Shown in pieces: positions 1 through 5,530 of a DNA stretch of 11,419 nucleotides. Under the pieces are notes generated by a model. It saw nothing but the letters and a program-made list of their open reading frames with translations. It searched no databases and was not told the DNA's origin. Each line of letters begins with the position of its first letter. The stretch's first letter is position 1. Made by a program: the position numbers and the translations under genes. Where the stretch lies: contig JAOABT010000029.1 of NCBI GenBank assembly GCA_026418215.1, positions 1 to 11,419 on the forward strand, written 5' to 3'. Source of the DNA: Clostridia bacterium (GTDB taxonomy: Bacteria; Bacillota; Clostridia; DSM-8532).

Positions 1-470
1 CGTCAGGATAGTCTGGGCAATTCTGCGGGTGTCACAGGGTATCATTTCGCCGTTTTCAATACAATGCTGCAGGATGGCGGATAACGAAACGATTTCCTTT
101 TGTGTGATCTTACGATACATCTCTGAGAAGAGAGGTACGAGCTTCTGTACGCTGTCAATACTCAGCTGATTGAGGTTTAGTGCACGCTTTATGTAGGTGT
201 ACCGCTGTATGAGATAGGTCGTGACCTTATCCTTACAGCCCGGAACCTTGTCGACCTCGCTAAAAACCTTGGTTATGAAATCATCAGCTTCGAAAAAGAT
301 AACCTCTGTATAGATGCTTTCCTTATTCTTGTAGTAATAGTACAAGGAAGCCTTGTTAAGGCCCACCATTTTACCGATGTCGTCCATGGTTGTTTTTTCA
401 TAGCCGTACCGCGAAAAGCAGGAGCTGGCGGCCTTCAATATATCCCTTTTTTTTTATCTTGAGTATCCAT
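1..470 (-). CDS. TetR/AcrR-family transcriptional regulator, 3' end outside window, frame broken near start
   Basis: Predicted one-component repressor with an N-terminal helix-turn-helix and a ligand-binding C-terminal domain. Read leftwards, the frame from 447 to 1 is open and has a textbook TetR head: ILKAASSCFSRYGYEKTT, then MDDIGKMVGLNKASLYYYYK, then NKESIYTEVI; the remainder is helical and runs off the left edge after about 155 codons. An ATG at 470-468 has a perfect AGGAGG five bases upstream, but the nine-A run (455-447 on the complement) puts that ATG out of frame, ending at TGA 437-435 after 11 codons. One extra A would join the two parts into a normal TetR N-terminus. Otherwise translation could start at TTG 438-436, behind AAGGGA, losing only the flexible tail and the first residues of helix 1. 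It lies divergent to the PH-domain gene and probably controls itself. The family call is firm. Whether the frame break is real, a slippage site or a sequencing error is open. Its effector is unknown. Confidence 0.85.
435..470 (-). other. Eleven-codon leader ORF at the TetR start (alternative reading of the frame break)
   Basis: ATG 470-468, with AGGAGG upstream, encodes MDTQDKKKGIY and stops at TGA 437-435. The stop overlaps TTG 438-436, which opens the main TetR frame (TTGA overlap). If the nine-A tract is real, this could be a coupled leader, or the product of non-slipped transcripts. It may equally be only the 5' end of a gene with a homopolymer error. Confidence 0.35.
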
Positions 471-498
471 GATACCTCCTGAAGCTGCATTCTATCTA

Positions 499-543
499 TC
501 AAACATTTTATATTGTTGTTTGAAAGTTTGTCAATACAAACTT
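499..543. promoter_or_regulatory. Two adjacent inverted repeats, candidate TetR operators
   Basis: Repeat one has arms TCAAACA (499-505) and TGTTTGA (517-523). Repeat two has perfect 8-base arms AAGTTTGT (524-531) and ACAAACTT (536-543) around CAAT. Both share the half-site core CAAAC/GTTTG. Together they cover the -10 and -35 of the leftward TetR promoter and the -35 of the likely rightward promoter, the classic layout for a TetR protein repressing a divergent pair. Binding itself is inferred. Confidence 0.6.
507..534 (-). promoter_or_regulatory. Sigma-A promoter of the TetR gene
   Basis: On the minus strand, TTGACA (534-529) and TATAAA (512-507) are separated by 16 bases, ahead of the AGGAGG/ATG of the TetR gene. 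Both hexamers are close to consensus. The promoter lies inside the pair of inverted repeats at 499-543, as expected for an autoregulated repressor. Confidence 0.65.
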
Positions 544-548
544 ACATA
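520..548 (+). promoter_or_regulatory. Possible rightward promoter of the PH-domain gene
   Basis: TTGAAA (520-525), 17 bases, then TACATA (543-548). The -35 is good and the -10 is weak. It overlaps both inverted repeats, so a protein bound there would block it. The start site would be about 75 bases upstream of the coding start. A TATAAA at 583-588 has no convincing -35. Confidence 0.4.
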
Positions 549-629
549 TTTACACCATCGGCAAAAGGTAGAATAATAATGGTATAAATTGACCCAAAGG
601 AGGATAGCCCTGGTTTAAGGGAAAGCTTT

Positions 630-1067
630 ATGGAGACAAAAAATTCGCTAAATTGGAAAATGGTTAAGATTGTACCTGCAGCCATCATTCTAGCTATTGT
701 AGGGATTATTTTGATATCCCTTAACTACTTAACCAACAAAGATGCAGAGGGCTTGCTTCGCACAGGCAGCGTTGAGATAAAAGCCATGTATGGAGGCACT
801 TTCAGTTACAAGGACATAGCATCCATCGAGCTTAGAGATATACTTCCTGAAGTTACCGAGAAGACAAACGGGGCTTGGCTCGGAGATAACAAAAAAGGGT
901 ACTTTACGGTTACCGGGCTCGGAGAATGTCTCTTGCAGGTACAGACAAACCAAGGGCCCTTCATCTTTGTGAAGCTGCCGGATAAGTACCTCATCATGAA
1001 TTATGCCGATTCAAAGAAAACGGAAGCGGTCTACAACGGGCTTTTGAAGGGCTGGCAGGGGCAATAG
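630..1067 (+). CDS. Membrane-anchored protein with bacterial PH-like domain, function unknown
   Basis: A 145-residue protein with one transmembrane helix near residues 14-34 (PAAIILAIVGIILISLNYL) preceded by lysines, so the remainder is probably outside the cytoplasm. Residues 45-140 resemble the bacterial PH-like domain of the bPH_5 type, by the pattern IKAMYGGTFSYKDI, then IELRDILPEV, a TNG turn, GYFTV.GLG, and a closing KTEAVYNGLL helix. No catalytic residues are visible; such domains are usually non-enzymatic. The ATG has only AAGGGA at 618-622 nearby, while a much better AAAGGAGG ends about 26 bases upstream, too far to serve this start, and no in-frame start lies between. It is divergent from the TetR gene with shared operator-like repeats, so it is probably a target of that regulator. 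The domain assignment is from pattern only. Confidence 0.75.
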   Translation: METKNSLNWKMVKIVPAAIILAIVGIILISLNYLTNKDAEGLLRTGSVEIKAMYGGTFSYKDIASIELRDILPEVTEKTNGAWLGDNKKGYFTVTGLGECLLQVQTNQGPFIFVKLPDKYLIMNYADSKKTEAVYNGLLKGWQGQ

Positions 1068-1180
1068 TGAATAGTGGATATTGGCGATAGTGGCAGACAG
1101 GCTCATACGGCAGATAAATTCATATAGGCAGAGAACCTCATTCATTACAGGTTTTGGTAACTGCCGTCCGTATAGGTAAG

Positions 1181-1224
1181 TCCTTTTACTACACCCCAAC
1201 GGGGCTAAGGTAAAAGGGCTTTTT
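1181..1224 (+). terminator. Intrinsic terminator after the PH-domain gene
   Basis: CCTTTTAC (1182-1189) pairs with GTAAAAGG (1210-1217). An inner CCCC/GGGG stem (1194-1197 with 1201-1204) closes on a three-base loop. Five T follow at 1220-1224. It lies about 115 bases past the stop. The 1068-1180 stretch holds only ATAGTG direct repeats (1065-1092) and no gene that I can support. Confidence 0.7.
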
Positions 1225-1288
1225 GAGGTTATTCTTGAGGAATATGAACTAAACAGAGGACAGACGATACGAGTAAATTTTTGCCTAC

Positions 1289-1394
1289 TATTCCTATAGG
1301 AAAAAATATAATAATTTCGTTCTACCTATTGACAGACGGGTGGGGATAGGATTACAATCAAAATAACATATAAAACATATATGAATACTATGGA
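1289..1394 (+). promoter_or_regulatory. cysK promoter and leader, duplicated at 2566-2669
   Basis: TTGACA (1329-1334), 18 bases, TACAAT (1353-1358): a strong sigma-A promoter about 75 bases ahead of cysK. A 12-base palindrome, TTCCTATAGGAA (1291-1302), lies upstream. A further inverted repeat, CCTAT (1325-1329) / ATAGG (1346-1350), straddles the -35 and spacer. AATACTATGGA (1384-1394) lies in the leader, 55 bases from the TTGACA start. The same elements recur before the corrinoid operon. The palindromes could be operators, for example for an Rrf2-type cysteine regulator, but I cannot assign the protein. Confidence 0.65.
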
Positions 1395-1434
1395 ATGAAA
1401 CAACAGTGAATAGAATCATGAGGAGGTCAATTTT

Positions 1435-2370
1435 ATGGCGAAGATTGCAAAGAACCTTACAGATTTGATTGGAAATACCCCCCTGCTGGAGCTGTCCAAT
1501 TACAACAGCTCAAAGAACCTGGAAGCAAGAGTTCTGGCTAAGCTGGAGTACTTTAATCCGCTGGGAAGTGTTAAAGACAGAATTGGTTATGCTATGATCA
1601 AGGATGCAGAAGATAAGGGGCTTATTAATAAAGATACCGTAATTATAGAGCCTACAAGCGGCAATACGGGTATTGCTCTTGCCTTTGTAGCCGCAGCAAA
1701 GGGCTACCGCCTGATTCTCGCGATGCCAGAAACCATGAGCGTTGAAAGAAGAAACCTTTTGAAGGCTCTTGGTGCTGAGCTCATTCTCACTCCTGGTCCG
1801 GACGGGATGGGCGGTGCCATTAAAAAAGCAGAGGAGCTCGCAGCTCAAACCCCTCATTCGTTTATTCCCCAGCAGTTTAAGAATCCCGCAAACCCTGAGA
1901 TTCATAGAAAGACTACTGCAGAAGAAATTTGGAGAGATACCGACGGCGAAGTGGATATTATCGTTGGCGGTGTGGGTACAGGCGGCACCATCACAGGCGT
2001 TGGTGAGGCATTAAAGGCCAAGAAGCCCAGTGTGCAGGTTATTGCCGTTGAGCCCTTTGATTCGCCGGTATTGTCCGGTGGACCCAAAGGCCCCCACAAG
2101 ATTCAAGGCATCGGTGCGGGTTTCATACCTGATATCTTCAACAAGGACATTGTGGATGAAATATTCAAGGTGAAGAACGAAGAGGCTTTTGACACCGCAA
2201 GAAAGCTATCCAAAACCGAGGGCCTTTTAGTAGGTATCTCTTCGGGCGCTGCGGCCTTTGCGGCAACAGAGATAGCCAAGAGACTTGAAAACAAGGGCAA
2301 GACCATTGTTGTGGTTCTTCCCGATACGGGCGAAAGATATCTGTCCACACCGCTCTTCCAGGAAGCATAA
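1435..2370 (+). CDS. cysK: Cysteine synthase (O-acetylserine sulfhydrylase)
   Basis: Makes L-cysteine from O-acetylserine and sulfide in the cytoplasm, using PLP; the last step of sulfide assimilation. The 311-residue length is normal. Visible motifs: IGNTPLLEL at 12-20, the PLP lysine in GSVKDR (Lys47), the substrate loop TSGNTG at 74-79, the phosphate-binding GGVGTGGT loop, ISSGAAA, and the CysK-like C-terminus [13 protein letters not shown]. No N-terminal haem domain or C-terminal CBS domain is present, so it is not a cystathionine beta-synthase type. Start: ATG with AGGAGG eight bases upstream. It has its own promoter and terminator, so it is a single-gene unit, but that promoter resembles the one of the downstream corrinoid operon, hinting at joint control. 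Some CysK homologues use other nucleophiles or act as CysM; that cannot be excluded. Confidence 0.95.
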   Translation: MAKIAKNLTDLIGNTPLLELSNYNSSKNLEARVLAKLEYFNPLGSVKDRIGYAMIKDAEDKGLINKDTVIIEPTSGNTGIALAFVAAAKGYRLILAMPETMSVERRNLLKALGAELILTPGPDGMGGAIKKAEELAAQTPHSFIPQQFKNPANPEIHRKTTAEEIWRDTDGEVDIIVGGVGTGGTITGVGEALKAKKPSVQVIAVEPFDSPVLSGGPKGPHKIQGIGAGFIPDIFNKDIVDEIFKVKNEEAFDTARKLSKTEGLLVGISSGAAAFAATEIAKRLENKGKTIVVVLPDTGERYLSTPLFQEA

Positions 2371-2393
2371 GGCCTTCAAGCATAAATGAAGCG

Positions 2394-2418
2394 GGAGGTT
2401 AATAGTGGCAAAACCTCC
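2394..2418 (+). promoter_or_regulatory. Hairpin hiding the ribosome binding site of a micro-ORF
   Basis: GGAGGTT (2394-2400) pairs perfectly with AACCTCC (2412-2418) around an 11-base loop that contains the GTG start at 2405. A second AACCTCC at 2489-2495, part of an exact ten-base repeat AAACCTCCAA (2411-2420 and 2488-2497), could pair with the same site. The second copy touches the first arm of the terminator, so alternative folds are possible. Confidence 0.4.
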
Positions 2419-2452
2419 AAGTAAGAATGAACCCTTAAAGTTTAAAGGCTAA
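2405..2452 (+). CDS. Possible 15-residue peptide in the cysK transcript tail
   Basis: GTG start with GGGAGG five bases upstream encodes MAKPPSKNEPLKFKG and stops at TAA 2450-2452. It is lysine-rich, with no hydrophobic segment and no family that I recognise. It lies between the cysK stop and the terminator, so it would be co-transcribed with cysK. Its ribosome binding site lies in a hairpin. It could be a genuine small protein, a regulatory leader or chance; short length makes the coding call weak. Confidence 0.3.
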   Translation: MAKPPSKNEPLKFKG

Positions 2453-2496
2453 AAGAAAGGCCAAACCTAAAACGCTAAATGTGAGATAAACCTCCA

Positions 2497-2545
2497 ATCC
2501 TGCAAAGGCGCAGTATTCTAGCAAAGGTGACTTTGCGGGATTTTT
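2497..2545 (+). terminator. Intrinsic terminator of cysK
   Basis: ATCCTGCAAAG (2497-2507) pairs over 11 positions, with one G-U, with CTTTGCGGGAT (2531-2541); the loop is about 23 bases. Five T follow (2541-2545). It separates the cysK unit from the corrinoid operon. Confidence 0.75.
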
Positions 2546-2565
2546 ATACCTTCCTGATATCCTAG

Positions 2566-2669
2566 TATTCTGATTGGATATTAAATATTTATTTGGAAAA
2601 AGTATTGACAGATACGGGCCGAGGTCTTAAAATTAATATAACTTACTATACATATAAAAATACTATGGA
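2566..2669 (+). promoter_or_regulatory. Promoter and leader of the corrinoid operon
   Basis: TTGACA (2605-2610), 17 bases, TAAAAT (2628-2633): close to sigma-A consensus. The likely start is near 2640, giving a leader of roughly 120 bases. TTGACAGA, a following CGGG, and AATACTATGGA (2659-2669, 54 bases from TTGACA) match the cysK promoter region in order and spacing; weaker similarity reaches upstream to a TATTC at 2566. An inverted repeat, ATATCC (2557-2562) / GGATAT (2576-2581), lies upstream and may be an operator. Confidence 0.75.
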
Positions 2670-2707
2670 TTAAGATTAAAGGGGAGATAAGTCTCCCCTT
2701 CCCTTAA
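2670..2707 (+). promoter_or_regulatory. Strong leader hairpin before the corrinoid protein gene
   Basis: AAGGGGAGA (2679-2687) and TCTCCCCTT (2692-2700) form a perfect nine-pair stem with a TAAG loop. TTAAG (2670-2674) and CTTAA (2703-2707) can extend it after a bulge. No T tract follows, so it is not a normal terminator. It may stabilise the message 5' end or be the site of a regulatory event. Confidence 0.5.
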
Positions 2708-2758
2708 GACATAAACCCGAGTAAAGCGATAAGAATACTAATTTTGGAGGATGCCATC

Positions 2759-3412
2759 ATGTCAGGTCAGAATGAATTGTTCAAGAAGCTTTCAGATGCA
2801 GTGGTCAGCATGGAAGAGGACGAAACCAGGAGCCTTTCCGAAGAGGTGGTTTCCCAGCAGCTTGATGCTTACGAGGCAATCGATCAGGGCCTGGCAGACG
2901 GCATGGCGCGTGCCGGACAGCTGTTTGAAGAGGAAGAATATTTCATTCCCGAGCTTCTTATGTGTTCCGATGCCATGTACGCAGGACTTGAGGTTTTAAA
3001 GCCCCATGTTAAATCTGAAGCGACGGGCGAAAAACACAAGGTGGTCATTGGCGTTATCCAGGGTGATACACACGACATCGGCAAGAACCTGGTCAAGATT
3101 ATGCTTGAAACCTCGGGCTTCGAGGTCTACGATCTGGGTCGTGACATCCCGCCCGAGAAGTTCGTTGAAAAGGCCCAGGAAACCCATGCCGATATCATTG
3201 CGCTGTCCACACTCATGACAACCACTATGGACGGGATGGCTGAAGTTATCAGAATCTTAGGCCAGCAGGGCATCCGCGACAAATACAAGGTCATGATTGG
3301 CGGCGGTCCTATTTCACAGGGCTTCGCCGATAAAATCGGGGCCGATGGCTATTCCATAAACGCGGCGGATGCCGTAAGGCTGGCTCGCCGCCTGACTGGG
3401 GGTGCAGCCTAA
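2759..3412 (+). CDS. Corrinoid protein of a methyltransferase system (MtaC/MtvC/MttC type)
   Basis: Carries the methyl group on the cobalt of a bound corrinoid between two methyltransferases, in the cytoplasm. The protein has 217 residues, normal for the family. Residues 5-85 are the helical methionine-synthase-type cap. Residues 94-215 are the Rossmann-like B12 domain, with the base-off signature D103-x-H105-x-x-G108 (His105 should be the lower cobalt ligand), S150-x-L152, and the G181-G182-G183 turn that holds the nucleotide tail. Start: I choose ATG 2759 because GGAGG (2746-2750) is eight bases upstream; the earlier in-frame TTG at 2744 overlaps that binding site. It is the first gene of the operon, and the next gene begins within 16 bases. 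The substrate cannot be told from this protein, since the fold is shared among methanol, methylamine, O-demethylase and related systems. Confidence 0.93.
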   Translation: MSGQNELFKKLSDAVVSMEEDETRSLSEEVVSQQLDAYEAIDQGLADGMARAGQLFEEEEYFIPELLMCSDAMYAGLEVLKPHVKSEATGEKHKVVIGVIQGDTHDIGKNLVKIMLETSGFEVYDLGRDIPPEKFVEKAQETHADIIALSTLMTTTMDGMAEVIRILGQQGIRDKYKVMIGGGPISQGFADKIGADGYSINAADAVRLARRLTGGAA

Positions 3413-3427
3413 ATGCATGGAGACCAA

Positions 3428-4465
3428 ATGACACCCCTGGAAAGGCTGACAGCCTACGGCAAAGGCCAGCCCATAGACCGGTTGCCTTGTGTGCCCATTG
3501 TGGGGAACACAGCTGCAAGGGTCATCGGAGCAAAGATATCCGAGTTCAAGGGCGACGGACCGCTCATCGCAAAAGCCCATATCGAGGCCTACAAGCTGTT
3601 TAAGTACGACATCATCCGCATTTTTACCGATTTATATACCCAGGCAGAAGCCATGGGCGCCAAGGTTCACTATCCCGAGGACGAAACAGCCTACCTTGCA
3701 GCACCGGCTATCACCGACATCGCTAAGATAGACAGATTAAGCCCCGCGGACCCCTATCGTGACGGAAACCTGCCTCACCATCTGGAGGCTATGAAAATAG
3801 CTGTCGAGGCTGTGGGAAAAGAAGTTACCGTGACCGGAGCCGTCACCTGCCCGTTCACTAATGCCTCCTTTTTAGTCGGAGCTGAAACGCTGGTTCGCCT
3901 GCTTCTTAAAAATCCCGAGGCCGTACATAAGCTATGCGAGCTTTCACTAGAGACAAATTTACGATATACAAAAGCTATTATTGATGCGGGCTGCACACCG
4001 AGCCTCACAGATGCCATGTCGTCGTGCACGGTCATCAGCCCCAAGCAATTCAAGGAGTTTTCGTATCCCTACTTAAAACGCTTGATCGACTATATCCATT
4101 CAAGAGGAAAGGCTGTCACCCTTCATATCTGTGGCAAGACCAACAAGATATGGGACCTCATGGTAGAAGCGGGGGCTGACTGCCTTTCTATCGACAATGA
4201 TGCAGACCTTCTCGAAGCAAAGCTCAAGGTAGGCGGCATGGTCCGCCTGATGGGCAATGTCAAGCCCTCTGAGGTTATGCTGGAGGGCACCGGGGAAGAT
4301 GTCCGGAATGCTGTGATTGAGGGCATTCGAAAGGCCCATGACAACCCGAAGGGGTATATTGTTGCATCGGGTTGCAGCCTCCCCACTGAAACACCTTTTA
4401 AGAACATTCACACCATGCTGGATACTGTCCGAGAGATTGGCTATCCGGTGAGGCTCCCTGAATAA
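3428..4465 (+). CDS. MtaA/UroD-family zinc-dependent corrinoid methyltransferase (first copy)
   Basis: TIM-barrel methyltransferase of the uroporphyrinogen decarboxylase superfamily, expected to move a methyl group to or from the corrinoid protein. It has 345 residues from ATG 3428 (MTPLERLTAYGKGQPIDRLP), a typical family opening. GGAG at 3419-3422 fits this start; an in-frame ATG at 3413, directly after the preceding stop, would add five residues. The zinc-binding pattern of MtaA/MtbA is complete: H233-x-C235 in LHICGKT, and C316 in ASGCSLPTETP. True UroD lacks this pattern, so haem synthesis is unlikely. It follows the corrinoid protein gene almost without gap. It differs widely from the second copy, so the two are likely specialised rather than redundant. 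Which of them meets the substrate is not visible. In this family zinc activates a thiol, or binds the substrate that gives up its methyl group. Confidence 0.88.
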   Translation: MTPLERLTAYGKGQPIDRLPCVPIVGNTAARVIGAKISEFKGDGPLIAKAHIEAYKLFKYDIIRIFTDLYTQAEAMGAKVHYPEDETAYLAAPAITDIAKIDRLSPADPYRDGNLPHHLEAMKIAVEAVGKEVTVTGAVTCPFTNASFLVGAETLVRLLLKNPEAVHKLCELSLETNLRYTKAIIDAGCTPSLTDAMSSCTVISPKQFKEFSYPYLKRLIDYIHSRGKAVTLHICGKTNKIWDLMVEAGADCLSIDNDADLLEAKLKVGGMVRLMGNVKPSEVMLEGTGEDVRNAVIEGIRKAHDNPKGYIVASGCSLPTETPFKNIHTMLDTVREIGYPVRLPE

Positions 4466-4501
4466 CAGCCTTTATCAGCATCAAGGAAAGAGGGATCAAG
4501 A

Positions 4502-5524
4502 GTGGCAAGCATCAGTCCAAAGGAAAGAATACTGAGAGTATTAAATAAAAAAAGCGTGGATCGACCTCCCGTGGTTTGCCCTGGCGGCATGATGAACGCA
4601 GCCATTGTGGATGTCATGAATAAAACGGGGCACACACTACCCGAGGCCCATCACGAAAATAGCCTTATGGCGGCGCTTTCCCACGATGTTCACAGCTTCA
4701 CAGGCTTTGAAAACTTCGGAATCCCCTTTTGCATGACCGTGGAGGCAGAGGTTTTAGGAAGCGAGATCAACTTTGGCACGCTAGCCTGTGAGCCAAAGAT
4801 CGAAAAGGAAGTCTTTAGCTCGGTTTCGGCCGTTGAGTACCGGAGTATCGATGAGGTCCTCAAAAAAGGAAGAATCGAAACAGTGATTCAGGCTGGCTAC
4901 CGGCTTTCCAGGCAGTATTCCGATGTTCCGGTCATTGGAAACCTTACAGGACCTATCAGTACAGCCGCTTCCATTGTTGACCCGATGCCCTACTTAAAAG
5001 AGCTTCGGAAGGATAAGGACAATGCCCACCGGGTTATGGACTATGTGACAGAATTCTTAATCCGATACGCTCAGCTGATGATCGACAACGGCGCCTCTCT
5101 CATTTCTATAGGCGACCCAACGGCAACAGGTGAAATTCTGGGGCCCAAAATGTTTGAGGAATATGCCGTAAGGTATCTCAACAAGCTCATTGAAGGAATC
5201 CATGCAGCGGGTGCGCCGGTTATCGTCCATATTTGCGGAAACATGAACACCGTCAAGCATCTTATTCCCAAAATCCATTCCGACGCCATCAGCACCGATG
5301 CCCTGGTCAACCTAAAGCTCTTGAAGGAAGAATATCCGGGCCTTACGACCATGGGAAACTTAAGTACCTACTTGTTGGAGTTTGGTACGCCCGACAGAGT
5401 CTCAAGCCAAACAGAAAGGCTGGTCAACGAGGGTATCGACATTATCTCACCGGCCTGCGGGCTCAGCACCTCATCTTCTTTAGACAACATTCAGGCACTC
5501 ACTCAAACGGTTAAGGAGCGATAA
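4502..5524 (+). CDS. MtaA/UroD-family zinc-dependent corrinoid methyltransferase (second copy)
   Basis: Second methyltransferase of the same superfamily, 340 residues, starting at GTG 4502 behind an AGAGGGA sequence. Opening VASISPKERILRVLNKKSVDRPP is typical. The zinc ligand pattern is intact: H243-x-C245 in VHICGNM, and C319 in SPACGLSTSSSL. The middle region has the family motif around NLTGPIS and SIGDPTATGEILGP. It is 36 bases after the first copy in the same operon. With one corrinoid protein and two dissimilar MtaA-type enzymes, the simple model is that one demethylates the growth substrate and the other passes the methyl group to an acceptor. No pterin-binding (MeTr-type) methyltransferase is in the window, so either this enzyme serves tetrahydrofolate or another acceptor, or the MeTr gene lies elsewhere. 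Confidence 0.88.
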   Translation: MASISPKERILRVLNKKSVDRPPVVCPGGMMNAAIVDVMNKTGHTLPEAHHENSLMAALSHDVHSFTGFENFGIPFCMTVEAEVLGSEINFGTLACEPKIEKEVFSSVSAVEYRSIDEVLKKGRIETVIQAGYRLSRQYSDVPVIGNLTGPISTAASIVDPMPYLKELRKDKDNAHRVMDYVTEFLIRYAQLMIDNGASLISIGDPTATGEILGPKMFEEYAVRYLNKLIEGIHAAGAPVIVHICGNMNTVKHLIPKIHSDAISTDALVNLKLLKEEYPGLTTMGNLSTYLLEFGTPDRVSSQTERLVNEGIDIISPACGLSTSSSLDNIQALTQTVKER

Positions 5525-5530
5525 CACAGC

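Noticed and set aside
1065..1167. ATAGTG direct repeats and a distant ACGGCAG/CTGCCGT inverted repeat after the PH-domain gene
   Set aside because: The repeats are six or seven bases, irregularly spaced or 47 bases apart. This does not support an array, attachment site or mobile element.
2744..2758. TTG 2744 as the start of the corrinoid protein
   Set aside because: That TTG overlaps the GGAGG that serves ATG 2759, and nothing upstream of it could serve as its own binding site.
2634..2758. Cobalamin riboswitch in the corrinoid operon leader
   Set aside because: The leader is only about 120 bases, and I see neither a B12-box-like sequence nor the multi-branched layout. A simple hairpin explains the visible pairing.
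3428..5524. Two uroporphyrinogen decarboxylases of haem synthesis
   Set aside because: Both have the H-x-C plus distal C zinc pattern of MtaA-type methyltransferases and lie with a corrinoid protein and its activator, with no haem genes nearby.
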